Of a stretch of 11,509 bases of DNA, positions 1-6,847 are shown piece after piece. The stretch is from an uncultured Chlamydiae bacterium (GTDB lineage: Bacteria; Chlamydiota; Chlamydiia; Chlamydiales; Rhabdochlamydiaceae): positions 1 through 11,509 of the forward strand of contig CAIPRZ010000144.1 in assembly GCA_903867585.1 (NCBI GenBank). Direction: 5' to 3'. A model generated the notes under the pieces. That model was not told the DNA's origin, did no database searches, and saw only the letters and a program-made list of their open reading frames with translations. Each line of letters starts with the position of its first letter. Position 1 is the first letter of the stretch. Position numbers and translations under genes: made by a program.

Positions 1-41
1 TTTCAATATAAAAATTGAATTACATTTAATTTACTTCAAAA

Positions 42-1598
42 TTAAAAAAATTTTAATAAAGCTTTTCCTAAAGAGTGCCCCTGCTCTCCACCTGTTTTAA
101 ACGATTCTAAAATCGCATTAGATAGTCTTTTGCCCAGCTGGACCCCTTCCTGATCAAAGGAATTAATACCCCAGATAAATCCTTGAAAGGCTACCTTATG
201 TTCATAAAACGATAAAAGAGCCCCTAAATGATAAGGATCTAGCTTATCAGCCATCAATAAACTGGATGGTCGATTGCCAGGGAAATTCTTATTAGGGTTT
301 TCATCTTTTTGGCCATGAGCTAGCGATAGCATTTGAGCAAAAAGATTAGCTAGAAGCTTTTGTTGTGAAGTTGTCCCCTCAAAAATCCAATCTTTCCCAT
401 ATTGAGGATGCATAAAGCCGATAAAATCAATAGGCACAACATCGGTTCCTTGATGAAGGAATTGGAAAAAAGAGTGCTGACAATTAGTTCCTACTTCTCC
501 CCAAATTAAAGGGCCTGTTTCAAAATCAACTCTTTTACCTAATTTAGTAACCGATTTACCATTAGATTCCATATCAAGCTGTTGCAAGTGAGCACTAAAA
601 CGGCTTAAAGCCCGTGAATAAGGAATAATTGCAAGAGCTGGAAAATTAAGAAAATTACGGTTCCATATCCCCATTAATGCAGCCATTAAAGGCATGTTTT
701 CTTTGATATTGGGATTAAGAGCCACCTTATCCATGCTAGATGCGCCGCGTAAAAACTCTAAGAATCGATCCATACCAAAAGCAAAAGCCAAGCTTATTGC
801 GCCCACCATAGAACAGACTGAATATCTTCCACCGACATACTCCCACATGTAAAAGACATGAGCATATTTTTCAGAATTATCCATTAAACTTTTTGGACAA
901 GTTACTGCCACAAAATGATTTTTAGGATCAATACCAAGGGCTTCAAAAGCACTTCTTATGGCAATTTCATTAGTAGAAGTTTCAAGCGTATTTCCCGATT
1001 TAGAAACACTGATCACTAAAGTCTTTTTAATATCAACCTGTGATAAAACATAAGCAGCTTCATCAGGATCTACGTTGGCAACAAAGTGGACATGTCTATG
1101 AGGCTTTTGATAGCATTTTAAAGCCTCGTAAATCGCTTTAGGACCAAGCTCTGATCCTCCAATACCAATTTGAATCACATGCTCAAATTTAGATCCTAAT
1201 TGATCGAGAAATTTTTTAAGTTTTTCTAATTCTTGCCACGCCGAGCTTGCAGCTTCTTTGGCAGCTAGAGCTGATTGTTTAACATCAAAAAAATCTCTCA
1301 TAGCCGTATGAAGAGCAGGTCTATTTTCAGAAGCTTCGCCTTCAATGCGATTAACAATAGAGCCCCCTTGCATGAGCTGCATTTGTTCACAAGCTCCCGA
1401 CTCTACAGCCATCTCTTGAAAAGCTTGGAGCGTCAATTCATTAACCCGTTGCGAAGCGTAGGCATAGGTCCAGCCGCAAGCTTTTACCTGATAATGCTCA
1501 AGTCTTTTAGGAGTAATTGGTTCTTGGGTAAAATCGTGGGCTTCTAGAGCAAGTTCTTGAAGACGTTGAAAAGTGCGATAATGAGTAAACTTTGACAT
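42..1598 (-). CDS. pgi: glucose-6-phosphate isomerase
   Basis: Interconverts glucose-6-phosphate and fructose-6-phosphate in the cytoplasm, at the entry to glycolysis and gluconeogenesis. The product is 518 residues, somewhat shorter than E. coli Pgi (549), with two SIS-type sugar-phosphate folds. Seen directly: IGIGGSELGP at 144-153, phosphate-binding SKSGNT at 199-204, PGI signature 1 as EYVGGRYS at 253-260, and signature 2 around 478-490 (INSFDQEGVQLGK). By family knowledge the catalytic residues would be Glu344 (in MESNGK), His382 (in LHQG) and Lys490, and all are present. The ATG at 1598 has no Shine-Dalgarno sequence, and a promoter-like TTGACA/TTTAAT pair lies so close that the mRNA may be leaderless. 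The next in-frame Met is about residue 63, so a later start is unlikely. Chlamydiae are known to import glucose-6-phosphate, which makes this the first glycolytic step there. Identification is secure. Confidence 0.97.
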   Translation of the reverse strand: MSKFTHYRTFQRLQELALEAHDFTQEPITPKRLEHYQVKACGWTYAYASQRVNELTLQAFQEMAVESGACEQMQLMQGGSIVNRIEGEASENRPALHTAMRDFFDVKQSALAAKEAASSAWQELEKLKKFLDQLGSKFEHVIQIGIGGSELGPKAIYEALKCYQKPHRHVHFVANVDPDEAAYVLSQVDIKKTLVISVSKSGNTLETSTNEIAIRSAFEALGIDPKNHFVAVTCPKSLMDNSEKYAHVFYMWEYVGGRYSVCSMVGAISLAFAFGMDRFLEFLRGASSMDKVALNPNIKENMPLMAALMGIWNRNFLNFPALAIIPYSRALSRFSAHLQQLDMESNGKSVTKLGKRVDFETGPLIWGEVGTNCQHSFFQFLHQGTDVVPIDFIGFMHPQYGKDWIFEGTTSQQKLLANLFAQMLSLAHGQKDENPNKNFPGNRPSSLLMADKLDPYHLGALLSFYEHKVAFQGFIWGINSFDQEGVQLGKRLSNAILESFKTGGEQGHSLGKALLKFF

Positions 1599-1600
1599 GT

Positions 1601-1636
1601 TATAAGATTAAAATAAATTTATGCCTAAGATGTCAA
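1601..1636 (-). promoter_or_regulatory. predicted sigma-70-type promoter of pgi
   Basis: On the minus strand a perfect -35 TTGACA (1631-1636) is followed after 18 bp by TTTAAT (1607-1612, 5/6 match to TATAAT). The expected transcription start is near 1600, only about 2 nt before the pgi ATG at 1598. The boxes are seen in the sequence; promoter function and the start site are inference. Confidence 0.5.
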
Positions 1637-1670
1637 GAAGGAGATTAAAGTACAACTAAGAAAAAAACAA

Positions 1671-1745
1671 TCGGAGCAGAGGGATTTGAACCCCCGACCC
1701 TCTGCTCCCAAAGCAGATGCGCTAGCCAAACTGCGCTATGCTCCG
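1671..1745 (-). tRNA. tRNA-Pro (anticodon TGG)
   Basis: A 75-nt cloverleaf can be folded by hand on the minus strand. The acceptor stem CGGAGCA/TGCTCCG has 7 bp, followed by discriminator A at 1671. The D-arm is GCGC/GCGC with a 10-nt loop. The anticodon stem TCTGC/GCAGA encloses loop TTTGGGA, placing TGG at positions 34-36, which reads proline CCN codons. The T-arm is GGGGG/CCCTC (one G-T wobble) with loop TTCAAAT. The 3' CCA is not encoded and must be added after transcription. The gene lies between pdhC and pgi on the same strand. A run of seven T (minus strand; 1661-1667) follows the 3' end and may help termination. There is no visible terminator between pdhC and the tRNA, so read-through from pdhC is possible. 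Confidence 0.96.
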
Positions 1746-1756
1746 ATCGTGCAACA

Positions 1757-1786
1757 AATTTAGTCTTTTTGAGGAAATTTAATCAA
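1757..1786 (-). promoter_or_regulatory. possible promoter for tRNA-Pro
   Basis: Minus-strand TTGATT (1781-1786) and TAAATT (1757-1762) are separated by 18 bp. Each matches the consensus in 4 of 6 positions, and they lie about 11 bp upstream of the tRNA 5' end, a typical distance. In DNA this AT-rich such matches arise by chance, so the call is tentative. Confidence 0.3.
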
Positions 1787-1834
1787 TACAAAAGGATAAG
1801 AAAATCAAGCTACTATAGACAATTCAATTATTTA

Positions 1835-3136
1835 TTATAATAAAAGCAGGCTTGGGTTTTCCATAAGCTGTTTAAAAGTTTGTAAAAACTTCGCAGCATC
1901 CGCCCCATCAACCACTCTATGATCAGAGCAAAGCGTTACATTCATAACCATGCCAGGAACGATTTTACCCTCTTTGCAAACAGGCTTTTCATGAGCTCCA
2001 CTGACGCATAAAATAGCAGCTTGGGGTGGATTAATAACCCCGATAAAATCAGAGGCTCCAAACATCCCAAGATTAGAAATGGTGAAGGATCCCCCGACAT
2101 ATTCATGACGGTCTAATTTTCCCATTTTAGCTCTTTGGGCTAATTCTTTAATTTCTTTGGAAATTTGAGAAACCTTTTTATGATTAGCTAATCTTACAAT
2201 CGGTGTAATAAGCCCTGACTCTAAGCTTACCGCAATCGAAATATCCACGGTTTTAAAACGGATAATCGATTGGGTTACCGAATTGAATCCACTATTAAGA
2301 GCTTGATGTTTTTCTAGTGCAATACTTGTAGCTTTTACCACAAAGTCGTTTACTGATAATTTAATCGCCGCACTTTGAAGTTGTTTTCTCAAGTCCGCTA
2401 AAGGTTGGACATCGATTTCATAAGTGACATAAAAATGGGGAATAAAGGTTTTTGATTCTTGAAGTCTTTGACCAATCACCTTTCTCATAGGACTTAGCTT
2501 TTCTTCCACATAGCTTCCAGGACGAACAGAATAATCAATAGAGGTCCCTGATAGACTTACAAGGCCTAAGGCTTGAGCTGATTTTAAATCTTCAGAAACA
2601 ATACGACCGCCTGGACCTGATCCTTTCACACTAGATAAATCAAGATTTTTTTCTTTTGCCAATTTTTTGGCATAAGGAGAAGCTGTTTTAGAGCCTTGAT
2701 CTTCCAAACTTTGGTAATCGAAGGTTTCAAGTTCTGGCTCTGGAGTAAAGCTTGGCATACCCATGCTCACCCCCTCTTTTTTAGGAGATGGCGTTGCAGA
2801 GGGTTGGGAAGTTGTTGTTGTTGATGCGGTTACTGTTTCTTGTGGAGGTTCATTCAAAACCACTCCTTCTGGAACATAACCTTCAACGCTTTCACTTTCT
2901 TGTAATGTAAAAACAGCAATAGGCTGATTGATGTGAACTGAATCTCCAGCTTTAGCTAAAATCTTTCTTAAATAACCTTTATCCACAGCCGCATATTCAA
3001 CGGTTGCTTTATCTGTAGCCACTTCGATAAGAACATCACCGCTTTTTACAAACGAGCCCTCTTTGGCATGCCATTTGGTGATGGTTCCCTCTTCCATTGT
3101 CGGAGATAGTTTAGGCATAGTGACAGTAAATGGCAT
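1835..3136 (-). CDS. pdhC: pyruvate dehydrogenase E2, dihydrolipoamide acetyltransferase
   Basis: Transfers the acetyl group from E1-bound hydroxyethyl-TPP through lipoamide to CoA, and forms the structural core of the pyruvate dehydrogenase complex. The product is 433 residues with one N-terminal lipoyl domain (about 1-80; lipoylated Lys43 in ATDKATV) and a flexible Pro/Ser/Thr-rich linker (about 84-148, including a run of Thr codons). Then come a peripheral subunit-binding domain (about 150-187, with SPYAKKLA and GSGPGGRI) and the acetyltransferase domain (about 212-433). The catalytic motif HRVVDG is at 406-411, with His406 and Asp410. It starts 19 nt after the pdhB stop and is the last gene of the pdhABC run. 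A single lipoyl domain is common in PDH E2 outside the enterics. The E2 of 2-oxoglutarate or branched-chain complexes is the alternative, but adjacency to pyruvate-type E1 genes supports PDH. E3 is not in this window. Confidence 0.95.
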   Translation of the reverse strand: MPFTVTMPKLSPTMEEGTITKWHAKEGSFVKSGDVLIEVATDKATVEYAAVDKGYLRKILAKAGDSVHINQPIAVFTLQESESVEGYVPEGVVLNEPPQETVTASTTTTSQPSATPSPKKEGVSMGMPSFTPEPELETFDYQSLEDQGSKTASPYAKKLAKEKNLDLSSVKGSGPGGRIVSEDLKSAQALGLVSLSGTSIDYSVRPGSYVEEKLSPMRKVIGQRLQESKTFIPHFYVTYEIDVQPLADLRKQLQSAAIKLSVNDFVVKATSIALEKHQALNSGFNSVTQSIIRFKTVDISIAVSLESGLITPIVRLANHKKVSQISKEIKELAQRAKMGKLDRHEYVGGSFTISNLGMFGASDFIGVINPPQAAILCVSGAHEKPVCKEGKIVPGMVMNVTLCSDHRVVDGADAAKFLQTFKQLMENPSLLLL

Positions 3137-3155
3137 AAGACCTGTAATTAAAGCG

Positions 3156-4136
3156 TTATTTTAAAACCTCTAGGCAAGCAGATAAAATCCGCTCTACACT
3201 AGGAATAGTTTCTTTTTCTAAAAATTTTGAGTAAGGCATCGGCGTCTCTTTTTGACAGACCCTTTTTACCGGCGCATCTAAATAATCAAAGCAGTGTTCT
3301 TGTATCTGGAAAGCGACCTCACTTGCAATACCGGCAAAAAGATGACCCTCCTCTACACACACCACTCGATGTGTTTTTTGCACAGAGGCTAAAATTAAAT
3401 TAATATCTAAAGGTTTAATTGTTCTTAAATCGATCAATTCCACGCTGATATTTTTCTTTTTAAGCTCTTCAACCACTTTCTGGCACAAACTTACCATACG
3501 GCTATGAGAAATTAAAGTAAGGTGATTTCCTGAAGAGACGATTTTTGCTTTACCAATCGGGACAAAATATTCCTCCGTTGGAATTTCCATTTTCTCCCCA
3601 TAAGACATCTCATTTTCTAAAAATAAAATAGGATTATTGTCATGGATAGCTGATTTTAAAAGTCCTTTAGCATCGTAGGCATTTGAGGGAGCCAAGATTT
3701 TAATACCTGGTAAATTAGCGTATAAAGCTTCAACACAATGAGAATGCTGAGAAGATACCTGAGCAGCTGATCCGTTAGGACCTCTAAAAATAATTGGAAC
3801 ACTGAAGCGATTGCCAGACATATAATACATTTTCATGGCATTAGAGATAATTTGATCAATTGCCACAAAAGAGAAATTAAAACTCATAAATTCGATAATA
3901 GGAATAAGACCTGTCATAGCCGCTCCCACACCAAGACCTGCAAATCCCAATTCTGAAATAGGAGTGTCTATAACCCTGTCCGGACCCCATTTATCAAGCA
4001 TCCCTTTAGTAACTTTATAGGCCCCATTATATTCAGCAACCTCTTCGCCCATGACAAAGACTCTTTTATCTTTAGCCATCTCTTCATTCAGCGCTTGACG
4101 GATCGCTTCTCTATATTCAACGGTTTGCTTACCCAT
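3156..4136 (-). CDS. pdhB: pyruvate dehydrogenase E1 component, beta subunit
   Basis: Beta chain of the alpha2-beta2 thiamine-diphosphate-dependent pyruvate decarboxylase (E1). Starting at the ATG at 4136 the product is 326 residues, close to the usual E1-beta length, and begins MGKQTVEYREAI. Conserved parts are visible: GEEVAEYNGAYKVTKG (about 30-45), the ISELGFAG segment whose Glu62 would assist TPP activation, the SSQHSH segment near the active site, and a C-terminal transketolase-like domain (from about 190). The reading frame stays open 11 codons upstream to 4169, but the 4136 ATG is preceded by AAGGAG at a 6-nt spacing and overlaps the pdhA stop by only 8 nt (ATGGGTAA). That is a classic translationally coupled arrangement. 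The longer start would add an unconserved tail and a 41-nt overlap. Family assignment is secure; pyruvate specificity rests on context. Confidence 0.96.
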   Translation of the reverse strand: MGKQTVEYREAIRQALNEEMAKDKRVFVMGEEVAEYNGAYKVTKGMLDKWGPDRVIDTPISELGFAGLGVGAAMTGLIPIIEFMSFNFSFVAIDQIISNAMKMYYMSGNRFSVPIIFRGPNGSAAQVSSQHSHCVEALYANLPGIKILAPSNAYDAKGLLKSAIHDNNPILFLENEMSYGEKMEIPTEEYFVPIGKAKIVSSGNHLTLISHSRMVSLCQKVVEELKKKNISVELIDLRTIKPLDINLILASVQKTHRVVCVEEGHLFAGIASEVAFQIQEHCFDYLDAPVKRVCQKETPMPYSKFLEKETIPSVERILSACLEVLK

Positions 4137-5178
4137 TAGAATCTCCTTTTGCCGGTGGCGCAAAGACATCTTCTTCTAAAGTAGATAAATCAGGCCATGG
4201 ACTTTGGTCTGCAAATTTCATCGATTCCATGACGACAGCTTTTGCTTCATCATCCATTTTTTCAAATTGTTCATCAGTTAGCATTTTTTCAAGCTTCATA
4301 AATTTAGAAAGCATCAAAATAGGATCTCTTTCCATGCATTGGTTCAAAGAATCTTTTGTTCTGTATAAACCAGGATCGGAAATAGAATGTCCTCTAAAGC
4401 GCTCCGTATACACCTCAACAAGACAAGGTCTTGAGGTTCTCACAGTTTCTTCGTGAATGGCTTTAAAACCGGCGTAGCAATTAAAAAAGTCCATACCATC
4501 TAAAGTATAACTTTTCATCCCATAGCCTGGTGCTTTAGCATCTGCGATATTTTCAACAGAAAGAGCCCGATTTACGTGAGTTCCCATACCCCATTTATTG
4601 TTTTCTATGACATAAATACAAGGCAGGTCCCAAAGACTTGCTAAATTTAAAGACTCATGAAAAGAACCTTGAGCTACAGCCCCATCCCCCATAAAGCAAT
4701 AAGAGACTTGCGGGCCTGAGGGTATATTCATTTTTTGAAGATATTTAATAGTAAAAGCAGCCCCAGTTCCGATAGGAATTTGTCCTCCAACGATACCATG
4801 ACCGCCTAGGAGTCTTTCGGTAAAAAGGTGCATAGACCCTCCCCGTCCAAGGGCGTTACCTGTGCTTTTACCATAAAGCTCGGCCATTACCTCATTAGGA
4901 GTAGCGCCTAAAAGAAGAGCTAGCGCGTGGCATCTATAGGTGGTTACCCACCACTGATCCACCCCAGAGGCTAAAACAGCTGCAGTCTGAACCGCTTCTT
5001 GACCGATGTAGGCGTGAAAAAAGCCTCCGATTTTACCCATTTGATAGCCGGTTTCAGCACGGATCTCAAAATTTCTTATTAAAAGCATTTTTTTTAATGC
5101 TTCAGTTAAGACTTCTGATCCAAGCTCTTTAACTATTTGATGCGGGTTACTAGGAAAAAACTTGTGCTTTTCAGCCAT
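4129..5178 (-). CDS. pdhA: pyruvate dehydrogenase E1 component, alpha subunit
   Basis: Alpha chain of the E1 pyruvate decarboxylase; it binds thiamine diphosphate and catalyses oxidative decarboxylation with PdhB. The product is 349 residues. The TPP/Mg motif runs from GDG (164-166) to ENN (192-194), with the expected roughly 30-residue interval. GGSMHLF (113-119) and GGQIPIGTGAA (131-141) are typical of E1-alpha. The loop RFRGHSISDPGLYR (260-273) corresponds to the region that carries regulatory phosphoserines in mitochondrial E1-alpha; there is no evidence that it is phosphorylated here. It is the first gene of pdhABC, with its own predicted promoter and an inverted repeat upstream. Only a weak Shine-Dalgarno (AAGAG) precedes the ATG. 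The alpha/beta-type E1 differs from the single-chain AceE of E. coli. A branched-chain E1 is the alternative, less likely on motif and context. Confidence 0.96.
   Translation of the reverse strand: MAEKHKFFPSNPHQIVKELGSEVLTEALKKMLLIRNFEIRAETGYQMGKIGGFFHAYIGQEAVQTAAVLASGVDQWWVTTYRCHALALLLGATPNEVMAELYGKSTGNALGRGGSMHLFTERLLGGHGIVGGQIPIGTGAAFTIKYLQKMNIPSGPQVSYCFMGDGAVAQGSFHESLNLASLWDLPCIYVIENNKWGMGTHVNRALSVENIADAKAPGYGMKSYTLDGMDFFNCYAGFKAIHEETVRTSRPCLVEVYTERFRGHSISDPGLYRTKDSLNQCMERDPILMLSKFMKLEKMLTDEQFEKMDDEAKAVVMESMKFADQSPWPDLSTLEEDVFAPPAKGDSNG
4143..4148 (-). promoter_or_regulatory. ribosome binding site that fixes the pdhB start
   Basis: AAGGAG on the minus strand, inside the 3' end of pdhA, lies 6 nt before the ATG at 4136. 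It is the best Shine-Dalgarno match near this start, and it argues for the shorter pdhB product coupled to pdhA translation. Confidence 0.75.
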
Positions 5179-5204
5179 TAGGAACTCTTGTTATTTCTAC
5201 ATTA

Positions 5205-5233
5205 AAAATAACTAATTTTGAGAAAATTAGCAA
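5205..5233 (-). promoter_or_regulatory. predicted promoter of pdhABC
   Basis: Minus-strand TTGCTA (5228-5233, 4/6 match) and TATTTT (5205-5210, 4/6) are 17 bp apart, giving an expected start near 5198 and a leader of about 20 nt before the pdhA ATG. The spacer is occupied by a perfect inverted repeat. The boxes are seen; function is inferred. Confidence 0.4.
5212..5230. promoter_or_regulatory. perfect inverted repeat, candidate operator at pdhA
   Basis: CTAATTTT and AAAATTAG, 8 bp each, flank a 3-bp centre (GAG). One arm overlaps the predicted -35 box of pdhA and the other ends next to its -10 box. This is the usual place for a dimeric repressor site. A weak AT-rich hairpin of no function is the alternative. 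The regulator is unknown. Confidence 0.4.
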
Positions 5234-5321
5234 TTTCGCATTTTCAATAAATTCATATATACATTTCCTGTCTAGCACAGGTTCTTTATCAAAACTAGGC
5301 TTGGATAAAATTTAAATATTT

Positions 5322-5349
5322 TTGAATTTATTAAGGTCTGTCTTATAAA
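5322..5349 (+). promoter_or_regulatory. predicted promoter of the dnaQ-like gene
   Basis: TTGAAT (5322-5327) and TATAAA (5344-5349, 5/6 match) are separated by 16 bp. The expected start is near 5356, giving a leader of about 25 nt to the ATG at 5382. It is the best sigma-70-type match on the plus strand of this intergenic region. Confidence 0.45.
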
Positions 5350-5381
5350 GAACTAACAACTTAAAACAATTGGCAAATTCC

Positions 5382-6080
5382 ATGGCCTTAAGACCGATCT
5401 ATTTTGATACCGAAACAACCGGAGTGAAATCCGATCGAGATAAGATTATAGAACTTGCAGCTTTTGATCCTGTTTTAAATAAAACGTTTTCAAGCCTTAT
5501 TAATCCTGGAGTCCCAATTCCTAAAGAGGCTTCTAATGTCCACCATATCACAGATGATATGGTTCAAGACGCTCCTACCTTTAAAGACGTTGGTCAAAAA
5601 TTTATCGAGTTTTGCGAAGGGGACGTTGTTTTAATTGCTCATAACGGCGATGCGTTTGATATTCCTTTTCTTGAAAATGAATTTACAAAATCTGGTCTTC
5701 AGCTTCCTAAATATCCCACCATCGATACGCTCAAATGGTCGCGCAAGTATCGACCCGATCTTCCTAAACACTCACTGCAATTTTTAAGAGAAACCTTTAA
5801 AATTACCGCCAACCAAGCTCATAGAGCGCTAGATGATGTGATGATTTTACATTCTGTTTTTTCTATAATGATCCAAGATCTTTCGATGGAAACTGTCATT
5901 GAACTTTTACAAAAGAAAAAAACACTCGATCGGATGCCGTTTGGAAAACATCAAGGTAAAGCTTTAAAAGAAGTTCCTAAAAATTATGTCACTTGGCTTC
6001 ATGAAAATGGCGCTTTAGATAAAAGTGAAAATAAAGAGCTTCTTGAAGCTTTTAAAATGCTTGAACTCATTAAATCATGA
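5382..6080 (+). CDS. DnaQ-like DEDDh 3'-5' exonuclease with C-terminal DUF3820-like domain
   Basis: Predicted 3'-5' exonuclease of the DnaQ/polymerase III epsilon superfamily, 232 residues. All three exonuclease motifs are seen: ExoI YFDTETTG (Asp9, Glu11), ExoII IAHNGDAFD (Asp93) and ExoIII HRALDD (His147, Asp152), the DEDDh pattern using two Mg ions. After about residue 180 a small second domain begins RMPFGKHQGKALKEVP, which resembles the DUF3820 family, of unknown function. The protein may be a replication proofreading subunit or a separate DNA/RNA trimming enzyme. No DNA polymerase or clamp-binding partner is nearby, so the role is open. The frame also allows a TTG start at 5370 (4 residues longer). 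I chose the ATG because it is followed directly by conserved sequence; neither start has a Shine-Dalgarno. Its stop overlaps the next gene's start as ATGA. It corresponds in position to Chlamydia dnaQ (CT261), as I recall that genome. Confidence 0.9.
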   Translation: MALRPIYFDTETTGVKSDRDKIIELAAFDPVLNKTFSSLINPGVPIPKEASNVHHITDDMVQDAPTFKDVGQKFIEFCEGDVVLIAHNGDAFDIPFLENEFTKSGLQLPKYPTIDTLKWSRKYRPDLPKHSLQFLRETFKITANQAHRALDDVMILHSVFSIMIQDLSMETVIELLQKKKTLDRMPFGKHQGKALKEVPKNYVTWLHENGALDKSENKELLEAFKMLELIKS

Positions 6081-6847
6081 AAGTACTTGTAATTGGCTGT
6101 GGCTATTTAGGCCACACCGTTGCTGATATTTTAAAAAATAAAAATTCAGTCACTGTCACTCGAACACAAACACCTTGCCCGTTGCAAGGGGTCCATTTTG
6201 AACTCTTAAGACCTTCCCTATTTTCTAAAATCAGCCATCTAGTAAATCAATTCGATGTTTTTATTATTACAGCAGCCCCAAGCTCTTCTTTGGACTATCC
6301 TTCTACTTATTTAATCCTAGCAAGAAAACTGCAAAAGGCCCTTAAAGACCTATCTGGTAAAACTCTCATCTATACAAGCTCTACAGGAGTTTATGCAGAA
6401 ATGAATGGACATCTGATTAATGAAACAGCCCCGTTAGACCTTGAACGTTCCCATATTTTAATAAATACCGAAAAAACTTACCTTTCCCTTGTATCCCATC
6501 GTATTGTTATTGCAAGACTTTCAGGGCTTACAGGTTCTTTGAGGCCTTTATCAAAAATGTATGAGCGTTATTTACATCAAGCGATGCCTAAAAGAATGGC
6601 TAATTTTATCGATGTTAAAAATGCGGCCCATTTTATCCAGTACGCTCTTTATCATCCAATAAGAGGCGTTTTTAACTGCTCAACGCTAACAGATCTTAAT
6701 GTAAATATTTTTCAAAAAATTTATAAAAAAAGCCCTCAGATCGCAGATGGACCCAAAAAATTTGTTCATGGTGGAAGCAAACAAATAGACTCTAGAAAAG
6801 TTCTATCTGATGCTGGCTTTAGATGGCTTGCTATTAAACCAGAATAG
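6077..6847 (+). CDS. atypical SDR / NAD-dependent epimerase-like Rossmann protein (YeeZ-like)
   Basis: 256 residues; a cytoplasmic nucleotide-binding protein of unknown substrate. The N-terminus KVLVIGCGYLG holds a dinucleotide-binding GxGxxG (residues 7-12). YTSSTGVYAE (99-108) is the conserved active-site strand region of extended/atypical SDR proteins such as E. coli YeeZ. IARLSGLTG (145-153) and a C-terminal QIDSRKVLSDAGFRW (237-251) also fit that group. The usual catalytic YxxxK is not clearly present after the SSTGVY strand (TEKTYLSL at 131-138 lacks the spacing), so oxidoreductase or epimerase activity is uncertain. The start ATG overlaps the exonuclease stop (ATGA), suggesting translational coupling. 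The 3' end overlaps msbA on the opposite strand by 14 bp. In Chlamydia I recall different genes, linked to menaquinone synthesis, at this place. Confidence 0.85.
   Translation: MKVLVIGCGYLGHTVADILKNKNSVTVTRTQTPCPLQGVHFELLRPSLFSKISHLVNQFDVFIITAAPSSSLDYPSTYLILARKLQKALKDLSGKTLIYTSSTGVYAEMNGHLINETAPLDLERSHILINTEKTYLSLVSHRIVIARLSGLTGSLRPLSKMYERYLHQAMPKRMANFIDVKNAAHFIQYALYHPIRGVFNCSTLTDLNVNIFQKIYKKSPQIADGPKKFVHGGSKQIDSRKVLSDAGFRWLAIKPE

Noticed and set aside
2..19. TTCAAT/ATTGAA inverted repeat downstream of pgi.
   Set aside because: Only 6 bp of almost pure A-T at the window edge. The following T-tract, if any, is outside the window, so a terminator cannot be claimed.
1275..1547. Plus-strand open frame of 90 codons inside pgi.
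   Set aside because: It is antisense to a clearly conserved enzyme, has no recognisable motif and no ribosome binding site; a shadow frame.
1832..1843. 12-bp palindrome TTATTATAATAA over the pdhC stop codon.
   Set aside because: It arises from Leu-Leu-stop codons and A-T composition; no loop, G-C pairs or T-run to suggest a terminator.
2811..2823. Short GTT trinucleotide run (Thr codons on the minus strand) in the pdhC linker.
   Set aside because: Four repeats in a flexible low-complexity linker are ordinary; too short to call a contingency locus.
5267..5281. CCTGT/ACAGG inverted repeat with a 5-nt loop between pdhA and the dnaQ-like gene.
   Set aside because: Five pairs, upstream of both predicted promoters and not followed by a T-run. 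It could be a protein site, but nothing else supports it.
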